From: Parvibacter caecicola
GTDB taxonomy: Bacteria; Actinomycetota; Coriobacteriia; Coriobacteriales; Eggerthellaceae
DNA length: 64,000 nucleotides
NCBI RefSeq assembly: GCF_003725335.1
Contig: NZ_QIBY01000010.1
Coordinates: 1-64,000, forward strand
Direction: 5' to 3'
Within the stretch, counting starts at the first letter, position 1, and each line of letters starts with the position of its first letter. Below the pieces are notes generated by a model, which saw nothing but the letters and a program-made list of their open reading frames with translations, had not been told where the DNA came from and ran no database searches. The translations under genes were made by a program, and so were the position numbers. Shown in pieces: positions 10,201-25,200 of this stretch.

Positions 10201-13200
10201 CCACATGACCATTTCGAAGGAGCTGCTGGAGAACACCACGCTGGACTCCATCAAAATTTGGTGGACCCCCGAAGGCACCAAGCAGGACGCGCTGGTAACC
10301 AACACCTACACCACTACCCTGCAGGGTACCGAGCTGGCGGAATACCTGGAAACCTACAAGCAGGCCAACGGCGACGTGATCATCCCCTCCGAGGCTTGGA
10401 GCACCCGCAAACTGCTGCCGGCTTCCGATTGGGCCCTGAAGAACCCCGCCAAGAACGACGGCAGCTATCGCACCGATGACACCGTAACCGAAGACTGGAG
10501 CCTGCAAAACCGCGGCAAGAATGGCAACGACACCATCAAGGTGGAATTCACGTTCGGCTTCGTGCTGCCCGGCCTGTCTGGCAACGAGAACTTCGTGGAC
10601 CTGTTCGGCTACACCACCGACTCGCCCAACGTGGACGAGATTTACCGCGAAATCTACTTCCGTGAGAACTTCGACTTCACTCGTTCGGTGGGCGTGACTG
10701 GCGGCCAGTGCAGCAACCACGGCTGCGCCGGCCACAACTACTACTTCCGCGGCACCAAGAGCGGCTGCGGCGGTACCCAGAACATCACCCTGCCCTCCCA
10801 GTTCCGCGACTACGAGTTCGAGTACTGGCGCGAGAGCTACTTCGACAACTTCTACGTGCACGTAGAAGCCAACTCCGAGTTTGTAGCCACTTACAAGAAC
10901 TCTGAGTGGGAAGCCCTGGGCAACAACCGCGAGGACGCCTCTGAGCAGATGTGGTCGAAGTCCCGCGCCGACCTGCTGGCGCTGGCCGGCCAGTCCATCC
11001 CGAAGGTGGGCGCCTCTGCCTACTTCGACGCGAAGGACCCGGGCCCGGCGAAGGCCACTGCCAACGACAACGGCGACGGCATCACCTACGCCATGAGCAA
11101 CCAGGCCACCAGCTACTGGGGCGAAGACGGCGCCGGTTATCGCTTCAGCCTGGCCAACGACGGCCGCGACATGTGGGACGCCGAGCTGCGCATCGGCACC
11201 ACCGACGAGGCCCATGACCAGAACCCCACCCACAACACCGCGCTGGGGGCCACCACCTCTGGCGGTGCCTGCGTGCTGTGCGGCGCCAGCGTGCCCCACA
11301 ATAGTTCGCTGGTGGGCAGTACCACTGCCAGCGGCTATCTGAGCGGCAACCGCAACAACCGCTACCACGGTCAGTACTGGACCACCAGCCACCAGAATTC
11401 CAATGGCGGCTGGTACACCGTGCAGCATTGGAGCGATCCCCACACCGTGTGCGTGGGGGCGGATGGCATTTTGTCCGATGGCATTCCGCTGTACTCCAAC
11501 CTGCAAGACGGCGCCTCCATCCGCGCCAAACTGATTCCCGGCTTCGATGACATCGAGGATTACGAGAACGCAGTGCAGGGCTTCCAAACCAAGTACTTCA
11601 CCGTGAACAAGGCGCTGCTGGATGCGGCGAAGATTTCCGGCTTCACCTTCACCTACTATCAGCGCGGCAACACCACCAAGCAGAACATGTGGGTGTCGTT
11701 CGACGCCATGGCCCGCCTGTACGGCTACAACGAAGATGGCAACCTGGTGATTCCCTACAGCCAGTGGGAAGAGGGCTACCTGCTGAACGCCGTGGTGCAC
11801 ATAGATCACTACCAGGCCGGCACCAGCGCCGATGCCTTTGTAGACCTGTACGGCTACACCAACGACGTGAACGATCTTGAGTTGTACGGCCGCGTACTGG
11901 AGCGCGTGCACAGCTCCGAGTGGCGCTATAACAGCCGCGTGAACGTTGCCAGCCTGCTGCCGGCTTCCTTCCGCGGTTCCCAGTGGAGCGACTACCCGGT
12001 GTGCGGCAGCATCATTTCCTACAAGACCAACATCCACAAGTACCGCATGAACGTGCAGGCCGTGGGCACTGGCCACGAGGACAACACCGCCGACCGCCAT
12101 TACTTCAAGGGGGCCGACACCTGGACCAGCGGCGCGAAGGCCACCCTGTTCGCGCGCCCGTTCCCCACGTTGCCCCGTGTGGCCACCACCAGCTTCCGCC
12201 GCTCCACCCAGCCCGCCAGCGAAGTGGCCACCGAGAAGCGGCACCTGGACAGCACCGAGGAAACCCCCTTGGTGCAGCGGGGCAACAAGGCCAACGGCAC
12301 CGACGCCAACAACGCCCCCACCAACTCTTACTACGAGGAGGACGGCAGCGGCTACCGCTTCACCCTCACCAACAACACCCACTTCCCCATGCGCAAGGCG
12401 GCGTTTGCCACCAGCAACATCCCCATGTTCCAAGACGATATGGACAAGGATGGCAAAGCCGAGAACGTGGGTTTTGAAACCAGCGCCATCGTGCTGTCCA
12501 AGGGCCTGTTCGACGCCAGTTTCGTGAACGACATCACGCTGCGCTACAGCCCCGACTTCACCACCGACACCCGCACCATCACCATTCCGGCGAAGGACCT
12601 GTACCAGGCCATCCAGGAGAAGGGCGGCAACCTGGCCGATTACGATCAGCTGGATTACCTCACCACCTTGGATACCTACAACGCCCGCATCGCCGACGAG
12701 GCGGGGGATGAGAGCAACCCGCTGCTGCAGGTGCCCAGCCTGTGGACGCCGCTGGTAGAGGGCCAAGACGTGGAAGCTGCCAAGGCCAAGTTGCTGGCCC
12801 GCGGCTACAACGTGAAGGTAACCTACCAGGGCACCGTGGACGAAACCGCCGTGGCCGCCATCAAGACCGACTACGAAGCCGGCAACCTGGATGTGGCCGC
12901 CGTGGTGGCCGCCATCGAGGCGCTGGGGCTGCAGGCGAAGTTGCTGTACAGCCCCGAGGAAGACAAGGACGAGTGGTACGACCCCAACAACACCAGCTTT
13001 GATGCCGTTCCGGTGCTGGGCAGCATCATCGGCTGGAACACCCTGAAGGCCGACACCACCGCGGGCGCGCCGCTGTACGCCGGCGACGTGGTGGAGATTA
13101 CCGTATACGGCGACCCGGACGACGACCGCTACTATGCCCCGGCCCAGGAGGCCAAGACCGCCCTGGCAGTGGGCACCGTGGTGGCCCAAACCCCCGCGCA

Positions 13201-16200
13201 AGCCAACACCCTGCGCACCGACACCGTAACTCTTACGGTGAAGGGGGCTGGCGCCGATGAAACCTTCACCCCTGAAGCCGCCGGCGACGTTACCGACCCC
13301 TCCGCCCCCAGCCAGCCCACTGACCCGCAGGCCAAGCTTTCCGATTACGTCACCATCAACGGCGATGGCGACGTGGTCATCAGCGCTGATGTGTGGAAGC
13401 TGTACAAGGACGGCTGGGAGGCCACTGGTGAGGATTACGAGCACGCCTACTTCCGCGGCCTGTCCATGACCAACCGCTACTTCCACACCATGGAGCAGGC
13501 GGTCGACGGCAGCTGGAGCAACCAGGCGGAAGCCGCTTACGTGGAATTCTGGGGCGCGGGCACCTACCGCTTCGTGAACCATCCGGTAAGCGCTACCTTC
13601 CGCACCGACTGGCAGATTGGCTACTGGAACGACGGCAAGGTGAACTACAACACCGCCGCCGATGGCACCGGCTACAACGACGGCCGTTACAACGGCGGCA
13701 ACTACCTGAACTCGTCGTTCACCCGCCTGAAGCCCACCAATCCTCGTGTTGACAACGTGGCCACGGGCATTCGCGTTACCCAGAACTCACCCTATGAGCA
13801 CTACAGCTACACCACTCTGAACGTGGTGCTGCCGCCCACCCGCACCCAGGTGGAGATGTACTCCTACATCAACGCGGCCAGCCACAACTCCGCGCTGCTG
13901 GCGGAAAACAACGGCACCACTTCGCCGTTGCCGCTGTACGAGAACACCACCTACAGCGGTGGCAGCCTGCCCTACTACGTAACCGGCACCTATCTGCACG
14001 GCTACGACGCCCTGCACAAAGAGTACGGCGGAAAATACAACCCGGCGTGGACCAGCCATCCGCGCGCCTACCTGAACGAAGAGGGCAGTGGCTTCCGCGC
14101 CAAGGTAACCAACGACTCCGACTACAACGTCACCCACGGCGCCAACCTGTTCGTGAACGTGCTCACCCAAACCACCAACGTGGACGCCAACGGCGCTGGC
14201 AACCCGGCGCTGCTGGGCAACGTGGGCTTCCGCACCACCCACCTCACCTTGAGCCGCGCCCTGCTGGACGCCACCGAGCACCAGCAGACGGTGAAGGATG
14301 AGAACGGCAACATCACTGGCAGCGAAACCGTGACCGCCCTGAACGGCGTCACCTTCTACTGGGTGCCCCGCAACAACGGCCTGGGAGCCGCTGTTACCGG
14401 CGCCCTGCCGGCCAACGTGCACAGCTCCAGCTACAGCGCCGAGGACGTGCTGAGCTGGTTTGCCAACGGCACCATGGCCCCGGTGGTGGACAACCACACC
14501 GAGCCGGCCGCTGCCGACGACAGCCTGTGCGCCATCGCGGTGCCCACCATCGATGACACCATGAACCGCACCAGTGCGGACGCCGCCTTGGCCGCGGCCG
14601 TTGCCGACCGCGTTGCCACCGCTGCCCGTGGCGAGGTGGCCCCCTTCCATGTGGTGTACAACTACACCACCGACGAATCGCTGGCCGCTGCCTACGAGAT
14701 GGCCCACGGCGGTGCCAGCTACGTCCAAGACCAAGTGGTGGCGGTGGATGTGGCCGCCGGCGCGAAGGTGAGCTTCCCCGCGGGCGCCACCAACATCGGC
14801 ACCGGCGAGGCGGACGAGAACGGCGACTACTACGCGCAAGGCCCCGCCATCGACGAGGACGCCACTTACGTGCGCGAAGGCGCCACCATCACCGTTACCC
14901 TGTGGGGCGAAGACCCCGACGCGAACCGCGCCGCCGAGGTAGCCCCGGCCATCAGCCTGGAGGGCCAGGACGTGGTGCTGACCGACGCCCTGTGGATGTT
15001 CGGCGACCTGGTGGGCGTGGAAGTGGACTTCGGCTACTTTAAGAAGCAGATCAAGTCCACCACCGACCTGGACATGGCTGCCCCCTACATCGATTTCTAC
15101 GGCTACACCATCGATGCGCCCGACTTCAACACCCAGCGCACCGCCACCGAGAACTACTGCGAAAACCATGGCTGGGCCACTTCCACCAGCGGCTGCGGCG
15201 GCGGCACCCCGCAGATTTACAGCTGGGACAAGTACTACGACATCCTGCAGATGCCGGCCCAGTTCAACACCACCTACCCGGTGGACGACTGGAACAACCT
15301 GTTCTACGAGTCGGTGAGCAACACCGCCACGGCCCAAAGCCCCAAGACGGTGTACAATCCCACCACCCATAAGTTCACCGGTGATAAGACCGCCCTCACC
15401 AACAGCAACGGCACCGCCCGCTACGACTACTACGGCTTCTCCCGCTACGAGGAGGGCAGCGCCCGCAACGGCGTGAACGAGTTTGGCGAGCGCACCCGTA
15501 CCGAGGACAACGCTCGCATGTACGCCCAGATTGCCCCCAGCTTCCCGGCGGTGAAGGCCAAGAGCTTCTTCGTGGAGGAAGGCAGCAGCTTCCAGTTGCC
15601 CACCGACCCCACCTACAACAACGACGCCCTGGTGCCTCTTGCCGCCACCGACGGCAAGGGCAACCCGGTGCAGGAGAACGACAGCACCTACAGCTGGTAC
15701 CGCTACAACAACGCCGGCTTCCGCTTCCATTACAGCAACTACATGGATACCGAGAAGACACTGCTGTTCGGCAACTACCTGCAGCAGGACACCAACGTGT
15801 TTGGTGAAGATCAGCAGATGTTCGACAGCTACATCCGCGTGTACGGCATGGGCAAAGAAGCGGTGCCCGAGGCCGAAGCCGACGATTACGCGAACGACTA
15901 CCGCGGCTTCGACGCCACCTCGGTGGCGCTGAACAGCGGTCTTTTGAAGGCCACCACCTGGGACGCCCTGGGGGCCAACGCCAAGACGGGGCTGAAGCTG
16001 GGCAACGCCCTCACCACCATCCAAATTCAGGCTTACGTGCCGCAGGAAACCGCCATTGTGCCCGACTTCACCGGCATGACCTACGCCGAGGCGCAGCGGG
16101 CCGCCACCGCCCTGGGCTTTGTGCCCAAGAAGGGCTACAACGGCGTGGCCAACGCCCCCGAAGCTGCCGATGGTGAAACCGACCCCGCCGTGCTGGCAGG

Positions 16201-19200
16201 GGCGAAGGGCCATGTGGCCGCCCAGCGGCTGGCGGACGGCAGCGATGCCGTGGCCGGCAGCAGCCTGCGGGCCGGCAGCGTTATCGAGCTGGTGGTGAAC
16301 GACGTGGATCCGGATGCACCGGATGCCTCCGTTTCCGCCACCATCGGTGCCGCCCAGGCGGCTAACCTGCTGTGGGCCAACAAGGCGGCCGCCACCGCCC
16401 AGCTTACCGCCTTGGGGCTGAAGGTGGAGTACGCCTACACCACCAACCGCGAAGACGTGGCCAACCTGGAAGACCGCGGCAAGTTCGTCACTCTGAGCGA
16501 AGGGGCCGTGGCCGGTGTGTCCGCCGACGGCGCCAGCCTGGACGCGCAGCTGAAGGCCCTCATCAACGGCGACGCCGCTGCTGCCGATGTTGAGCTGCCC
16601 CGGAACACCGTGGTAACTCTGCTGATCAAGGGCACCGCCCCGGTAGACCCCTACACCAACGACGTTGCCGGTTGGCAGCAAGAGCTGGCCGACAACAGCA
16701 GCCGCGTTGAAGGGGAGGGCACCCTGGTTATCTTCACCTACAACGCCGACGACCTGATGCGGCTGTACTACAACAGCAACACTGGCAACCTGGTGCTGCC
16801 CTCCACCCTGTGGGAGAACGGATACTTGGCCGAAGTGCGCGTTGACATGAAGCACTTCCACAAGAGCGTGGGTCGCAAAGCCGATGACACCAAGAACAAC
16901 ACCGCCACCGTCACCGACGCGAATGGCCTTACCACCGTGGTGGACAACCATGCCACCGGCGAGGCTATCGACGCCGTGATCGAGGTGCTGGGCCGCACCG
17001 ATGCCGTGAGCACGGTGCAGCTCACCTCCGAGTTCAACACCAACTACGATGGCGTGTACGGCACCAACAGCTGGGACTACCAGAAGAACCACCTGGTAGG
17101 CAGCTACGACCCGCTGCGCAACGGCATGAGCGCCGCCGATGGCAAGTTCCTGCGCGACGGCGCCAGCCTGATCAGCCAGATCGAGCCGGTGAAGCCGCAG
17201 ATCCAGAACTTCACCTATGTGGGCGCCACCGGCGCTGCCGACACCAGCGTAGAGCTGACCGGCAAGAAGAATCCGGTGCTGAGCGACAGCGACCTGAACC
17301 AGACCGAGCCCACCGAAACCCTGCTGGGCAACCGCAACAGCGGCTGGCGCATGTTGCTCTCGAACCCCAGCGCCTATGCCATGGACAGCGCACGCCTTGA
17401 GGCCACCACCATGCACCTGGACGCCGTGGAAGGGGAGTGGCGCGGTTTCGACACCGACACCATCACCCTTTCCGAGAAGCTGGTGCAGATGGTGATGGTG
17501 AACCACGACACCGACCTCATCCCGCTGCCGAAGCTGACCGGCGTGCCGCTGGAAACCGCCATCGCCCAGCTGGAGGCCCTGGGACTGAATGTTGAGGTGG
17601 AATACAACCCCGACTTCACCAAAGACCAGCTGTTGGCCATGGATGACGTGAAGGCGCTGTACACCGACGCCGACGGCAACCCCATCACCGACTTCACCAA
17701 CATCGATGTAACCTCCAAGAACGGCAGCCTGTACGGCACCGTGATTTCCCGCAGCGTGTCGTCTACCAGCGCCAGCATGGGCAACATCGACGCCCTGTTC
17801 GCCAACGACCCCGCCGCCGCGGCCGCCGTGAAGGAGAAGATCCTGTCCGGCAACTACACCCTGCCGGGCGAAACCGTGCGCCTGGTGGCCTTCAAGCACG
17901 ACCCGCTGGACGGCGATGAGGACACCACCGGTGTGCAGGTGCCCGCCATCGACACCGCCGTGCTGCAGAAGCAGGCGGTGAGCGACGCCATGGCCCGCGT
18001 GGAGAACGCTGGCTACACCCCCGTGGTGCACTACATTAGCGAAGAGGCCTATCAGGCGTTGGTGGACAAGGGCGACGATGCCCTGACCGACGATGAGCGC
18101 CTGGCGGTGACCGGCTGGAACGACGCCGCCGAGTACACCGTGTACGGCAGCCGCATCAACGGCGAGAAGACCAACGTGTCCGAGGGCATCTCCGGTGACT
18201 TCTACCTGAAGGGCACCGAGGTGCACCTGTGGGTGAAGGGCACCACGCCTGCCACACCGCCCGAGGCGGCCCCCGAGGACATGGCCACCAAGCTGCTGCG
18301 CCAGCGCTTGGCCGGCGCCAACGTGGACATCACCGTGGTGGAGCGCACCGACACCGCTCCCGGCACCCGCCGCACCATGACCCTGAACCTGGCCCAGTTC
18401 TACGACCCGGCCACCGGCAAGATCATCATCCCCTCCACCGCCTGGAACAGCCAGGGCGGTCAGCCGCTGTACCAGCGCCCCGACGGCACCATCACCACCG
18501 ACCCCGAAGGGGCCACCGTGTACATGGTGCAGGCGAAGGACGACGACGGCGAGCTGCGCTGGGAAGTGAAGACCGACGCCGATGGCAACGAGCTGCAGGT
18601 GCAGGACAGAAACGAAGACGGCAGCCTGAAGTTCTACGACGACGGCACCCCGGTTATGGTGCCCGACTACGTGCTGGACGCCAGCGGGAATCGCGTCCCC
18701 GTAATGGTGCCCGGCTCCCACCCCGGCAACTATCTGGTAGCCACTACCTTCCATTTCGAGTACTTCGGCGACCACATTGCCATTGGAAGCGACCCCAAGG
18801 CCTTCGAGTATTATGTGGACTTCTATGGCCGCCCCACTCGCTCTGCCACCATGAGCCTTACCGGCACCTGGAGCACCGACTACGCCACCAACAGCTGGAA
18901 CGGCTACTGGCCTGGAAACTACTACACCTACGGCACTACCACTAGCAATTGGAAGTCGTGGCCCGGTAGCCCGCAGAACCAAGCCAATCTGAACAACGTG
19001 GACGGCGTGGATTTGGCTTTCGGCAGCCAGTGGGATGCCAATCGCTGCACCGTGCACAGCTCCACCGCCTGGATGAAGGCCACCACCGCCGAGCCGGAGG
19101 TGTACAGCTACTTCAACTGGACCGGTGGCGTTACCAATGAGAAGCACCTGCAGATTCGCGACTTCAGCATCAGTGGCAACTACAACTACGACACCGTGCC

Positions 19201-22200
19201 TTACCGCTGGGGCCAAGCGGACAACGAGCAGGCCTGGTACGAGTACGTGCTGGAGAACCGCAGCAATTCCGAGGCGGAAGAGGGCTTCCTGGACATGACC
19301 GTGAACGGCGTGTCCACCTACAACAGCGCCGACCCGCTAATGATCAAAGACGCCATCCGCGGCTTCAAAACCTCCAGCCTGGAGATCGACGGCTGGAAGT
19401 ACGTGTACGTGGATGCCCGCGGCGAGTACCTCAGCGACGTGCCCGACGCCCTGGTGCCCACCGCCACCACCAGCAGCAAGATTTCCGTGGTGCCCAACGT
19501 GATTGACGGTATGACGGCGGAAGAGGCAAAGGCGGCCCTTGTGGCGGCCGGCCTCGTGCCGGCGGTGACCTACGCCAATGCGAATAACAGCGCCTTCGGA
19601 GACATCCGTCGCTTCGGTGTGGCCACCTTCGACGAAATTCCCGACGGCACCGTGCTGGCCCAGAGCGTGGCCGCCAGTGCCGAGGACGAGTTTGTGGATC
19701 GCGGCACCAGCGTCACCATTACCGTGAAGGGCGATGCCCCTGCCACTGTGGCGGTGCCGGCTGTGACCGGGCAAGATTTCGCCACTGCCAAGGCCACCCT
19801 TGAGGGGTTGGGCTTTGTGGTGAAAGAAACCCAGATTGCCCACGACTCCACCACCAGCGGCTTCCCCAACTTTGCCGCCGCCGGCTATGGCGAGGTGCTG
19901 GCCCAGAACGTGGCCTCCGGCACCGACGCCGCCTACGGCGCCACCATCACCCTCACCACCAAGGGCTACCCGGCCACGGTGGAACTGGGCAACTACGTGA
20001 AGCGCACCGACCTGGAAGCTGCCAAGGCGCAGCTGCAGGCGGCCGGCTTCGCCGTGGTGGTGCGTTACGTGGAGGAAGACCGCGACGGCATGTACAACCC
20101 GGCCGACTTCGGCGCCGCCGATTTCGCCTCCATCGCCGACGACACCATCATCGGCCAGTCGCCGCGCGCTGGCGTCGATGCCGATTACGGCAGCACCGTA
20201 ACCCTCAGCGTTAAGGGCAAAGACCCCAGCCTGCGCGACCTGCCGGCCGGGGCCGTGGGCACCAAGTGGATGAACCGCGCCGGCGACTTCAGCGAGCTGC
20301 GGCTGTTCGACTACACCACCGTTACCCCCGCCAACGCCAAGGACGTGAGCTCGGATACCTCCGGCACCCCGGCGCCGTACCCCACCGCTTACGTGAAGGC
20401 CCATGCCCAGGCGGAAATTGCCCTCACCAGCGATTTCCTCACCCCGCGCATGCGCAAGAACGCCGACGGCTACTACACCCTGGTGGTGGATTTGGATAAG
20501 CGCAGCCTGCAGGACATCCCCGGTGCCGCCAGCATCGCCCAGGTGTCCACCGTGCGCCTGGTGTACGACCGCATGGCCGCCCGGCTGTCCGAGTGGAAGT
20601 ATGGCACCGATGAATCCGCCGTGTTGGCGGCCGACCGCCCGCGCCTGGTGGATGCGGCCGGCAACTTCATCAAGCACGCCTACGACGTGGCCGAGCGCCA
20701 GGTGCCGGCTGGCAGCGATGGTGTGAAGATGAACACCGAGTTCCGCGCCCGCCTCTACGGCAGCGTGGTAACTCACGGCACCCCCACCAAGGTGGCGGAC
20801 GACCTGTTCAACACCACTGCCTACGACAACCGCATGCAGTCCACCTTCATGTACTTCCCGCTGAGCGAGTTCTACGGCGACATCGACCGCAAAGACGTGA
20901 AGCCGGTGCGCATTTCCTGGTTCGACGGCCTGTCCGCTGCCGAAGCGGTGAAGGGCGCCAGTGCGCGGCCCTCCCAGGGCACCGAAGCGAAGTCGTTCTC
21001 GGATGAGCGCAACGACTACGGTGCCTCGCTCACCAACGATGCCTACTGGTCGAACAACGGTGTAAATGGCGCCGACCACGTGACCGACTCTGGCAGCGGC
21101 AGCAGCTACCGCACCTATAACTTCCAGAACATGTGGATCAACGGCGCGGCCACTCAGGCCCAGCCCGCCCTCACCGGCAGTGGCGCCAGCAACGGCACCG
21201 GCTGGAGCTTCAACAAGCTGACCATGAACAACAACACCTCTGCCCGTCACTCTAACGTGGAGGTGGCCAACAAGAGCGCCGCCCAGTACGGCTTCACCTT
21301 CCGCAACGCCACCCTGGCTCGCTCCGACGCCGCCACCATCTCCATGACCTTCGACAGCGTGGGCAAGAAGGCCAAGGACATGATTCTGGAGCAAGCGCGC
21401 CTTGACGCCAAGGGCAACGTGGTGGCCCCCTACGACGCCAACGCTTGGGACACCGGCCTGTATTTCGTGAAGCGCGGCATCGTGCGCGGCTTCAAAACCA
21501 ACAAGCTCACCTTCAACGCCGCCCTGTCTGAGATGGGCGACTTGAAGTCCATCACTATGGACTTCCTGTCGAAGGAAGGCATCCAGCGCACCGTTACCCT
21601 GTCCATCTACGACCTGGTGGCCCTGCGCGACGGCGGCAACCTGACCGGCTACGTGCTGAACTTCGCCGACTGCGACACCCTGAAGAACACCCTGAACGAC
21701 GGCACCGGCCTGCTTGACCCCAGCCAAACCTGGGAAGACTGGTACCTGAAGAACGTGGACTTCAACTACAACTCCATTGAGCCCGGCTGGTCGAAGCTGC
21801 CCTACGCCACCGGCGATTCCGCCAACCTGTTCAGCGCCAACGTGGCCTACAACGACCGCCTGGCGGTGGTGGCCGACGGCGCCAGCGACTGGTACAACGG
21901 CGTGAACAACCCCGATCACGACTGCGCCAATGCCCACGCTTACTACCTGGGCAACGGCAGCAGCACCACCAGCTACAACCACAACGACCAGCTGCACGCC
22001 CGCCTCACCCTGTCGCAGACCGGTGCCTACGACACCCGCGCCACGGTGAAGCAGTGCGCCGCCCTGAACGTGCCGCGCCCCGCCATGGAGGTGCACACCA
22101 CCATCCAGTACGGCCAGCGCGACTACACCGAGCAAACCAAGGGCGACACCTCCAACAGCGACGGCAACCGCACCGAGGTGACGGTGCCCTACGCCAAGGA

Positions 22201-25200
22201 ATTCACCCTCACCGCCCAGATGAAGAACGAGCGGGCCATCTCGAAGCTAGACGATGTGGACGTGACCTTCAGCTATCCGCTGGAGCTGACCACCAACATC
22301 TCCACTGGCGAGAAGATCACCGACACTGGCAGCGCCTATACTGGCTTCCATCCGGTGCGCACCACCATCAAGAGCGCCTTCATCCGCACCTTCCCGAAGG
22401 AAGATGTGGGCAAGATCCGCATCTTCGGCATCGGGCATCACACCTTCATGAAGGCCACCGAAAGCCTGAGCACCGTGGCCAACCCGCTGAAGGTAGTGCT
22501 GGAGCCCTACTACGTGGGCGAAGCCGGCGTGCCCGCCGACAAGCTACCCGCCATCAGCGGCCTGGCCGAGGGCGACTTGGCCGGCTTCAAGTACGTGAAG
22601 TACACCCCCGATAAGAACGTGAACTACGGCGACCAGAAGGTGCAAAGCGCCACCTACTTCCCGCTGCAGAGCAACGGCGACTTTGTGCTTACCGAGAAGC
22701 AGGTATACGATCTGGGCATTGAATGCGTGACCACCTTCCAGCTGTTCTCGTGGAAGAACATGAGCGAAGACGCGGTGGATTACGCCAACCAGAACATCAT
22801 CGTGCGCGGCTACAGCGACAGCAACTTTGAAACCCAGCGCACCATCCGCGTTACCACCGAAAACCACCTGGACGGCTTCCGCGAGCGCCCGCTGGACCTG
22901 CCCGCCACCGATCCCGCCTTCAACGATGGCTCGAAGCAGGCGGAAGTGCTGGCCACCAACGACAAGTACACTGAGAGCCGCACCGACAGCAGCCTCATCT
23001 TCGTTTCCAAGATGTACTACGACGCCGTGAGCCGCGCCGGCTACGCCGATGTGAACAGCGGCGACCCCATTGCGCCGCGCCCCGATGACGACCTGAATCA
23101 AAGCGTGTTCGACCGCGTGTCCGGTACCGGTCTTACCTTCGATGAAGCGAAAGAGCAGATTGAGGAAGACGCCCGTGACAATAGCGGCGGCAATACCCCC
23201 GGTACCCCGGGCGATGGGGAAGAGAGCCTGTTCCCCGAGATTGACGGCAAGATGACCGAAGCCGAGGCCCGCGAGAAGCTGGCCGAGAACAGCAGCTATA
23301 TCGTCGATGGCACCGTGAAGGAGGACTATTCCGACACCGTGCCCGCTGGCACTGTGATCAAAGTTTCCGTGATTGAGAGTGCCGACGGCGACGCTGAGGG
23401 CACCACCCGCCTGCAGCTGACGGTTTCTAAGGGCAAGGCGCCGGTGGTGGATACCTACATCTACGAAACCGAAGAAGTGCAAAGCGAATACCTTACCGAC
23501 GAGAATGGCGATAAGGTGTTGGTGGATGGCAAGCCGGTGGCGAAGTATCCGAAGGGCACCGTGATTGTAGCCAAGCTGAAGCTGGATGCGAACGGTGACC
23601 AGATTTATGCCAGCGCCCCCGGCGTGTACACCGATGAAAACGGCAAGCCTCTTACCTCCGCCAATGGCAAGGCGGTGGTGTTCATGACCATTTCGCTGGG
23701 CATCCCCGAGGATGAGGAAGTGGGCGATTTGGACTTCAGCGCCATCGAGGGCAAGATGTCCGAAGCGGACGCCCGCGAAGCTTTGGAGAAAATGGGCCTC
23801 ACGGTGGAAGCCGAAGTGGCCGAGGCTTATCATGACACCATCGAGGCCGGCACCGTGATTTCTGTGACCATGGTGGACAACGGCGGCGCCCCCACAGTGA
23901 AATTGACTGTTTCCAAGGGCAAGCAGCCGGAGGAAGTGAAAACCCCCGAAGAAATTGAGAAGGAACTGTTCGACAGCCTGTTCGAGCAGACCGCCGAGCA
24001 GGCCCGCACCGCGCTGGTGGCGGCCGGCTACACCGTTGACCCCACCGTGGCCAGCGAGAAGAGCGACTACCTGCGCGAGGGTGTCATTCGCATCGATAAG
24101 GATGTAACCTGGGAAGTGGTGGACGTGCCGGCCCAGGGCGTGGAGGGCGAAGACGGCTACGTGCCGCCGGTGACCCATACTGAAACCGGCGTGCGAATCG
24201 TGGTGTCCAGCGGCCTTACCGAAGCGGGCCAGGAGTCCGCTGCCTTTGGCGACTACGTGCAAGGCACCCACACCGGCAACGACAAAAGCGTGCAAGCGGT
24301 GCGGGCGGCCCTGGAGGCGGCTGGCTACATTGTGGTGAAGCACGAAGACGCCGAGGGCGACGTAGACTACGCCTACGAGTATGTAACCGGCACCGATGGC
24401 GTGGCCGACATTCCCGAGGGCGAAGTGATCCGCATCGAGCGCGTGAACCCTGAGGACGGTTACGGCAGCGGCGCAGTAAAGAAGGTGCAAATCACTGTTT
24501 CGCTGGGACTTTCCCCTGAAGAGCTGCGCAACCAGCTGTTCGCCAGCATGCAGGGCAAGGCGCCGCAAGAGGCGTGGGATGCCCTCACGGCGGCCGGCTA
24601 TGACGTGAGCACCACCTACGAGTACGAATCCAATGATATTGTGCCCAAGGACCACGTGCTGTGCGTGGACTTGGTGGAAGAGGGCGACGGCACCAGCAAG
24701 CCGAAGGTGGTGCTGATTGTGTCCACCGGTTCTGCCACCAGCGGCGGCGAGGGTAACACCGAGGGCGACTTGGTGTTCGGCGATTCTACCGACAAGGGTG
24801 AAGAGGACTACTCCACCTGGGACATCCTGAAGGGCACCGCGGAGAACTACCGCTTTACCAACTATACCTCCGGTAGCAACGACACCCATCACTACGGTCA
24901 CAACGGGTGCTGGGGCAGCAGCCGCGATGAGAACGAAGGCACCATCAACATCGGCTACAAGGCCCAAGGCTCCTTCCTTACCGACTTCCGCCAGGTGGAC
25001 ACCACTCCCGGCGGCGCTGGGCAGGTTACCGCCAACTACCCGGAGGGCACTTGGCTGATGGAGCAGGGCTACTCCAACGCCTGGAACTGGCATTGCCCCA
25101 ACCACTACTACAACTACAGCGTGAGCACCCGCCACGCCTACGGTAGCATCAACGACAACGCCACCAACCTGTACACCTCTCCCAATGGCGCGTGGGACGT

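Larger units (their letters stand above)
6341..22900 (+). repeat. region of about ten copies of an unnamed two-part beta module
   Basis: Three signatures recur in order. A lead strand, G-[ND]-[LVF]-V-[IL]-x(4)-W then often GYL, occurs at 6701, 9356, 10370, 11738, 13367, 14963, 16784, 18416 and, weaker, 22676. A strand ending in a FVDLYGYT-like motif lies near 6835, 7980, 9470, 10600, 11835, 13540, 15090, 16980, 18810 and 20745. A SGYRF-like strand followed by a strand ending SKxLL is seen, for example, as DGSGYRFTLTNN near 12350 and EGSGFRAKVTND near 14090. Units are about 1.1 to 1.9 kb and heavily diverged. PASTA-like pairs sit between many of them. I do not recognise this as a named family. 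The regularity suggests duplication of one domain pair; a carbohydrate- or ligand-binding beta sandwich is plausible but unproven. Confidence 0.7.
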
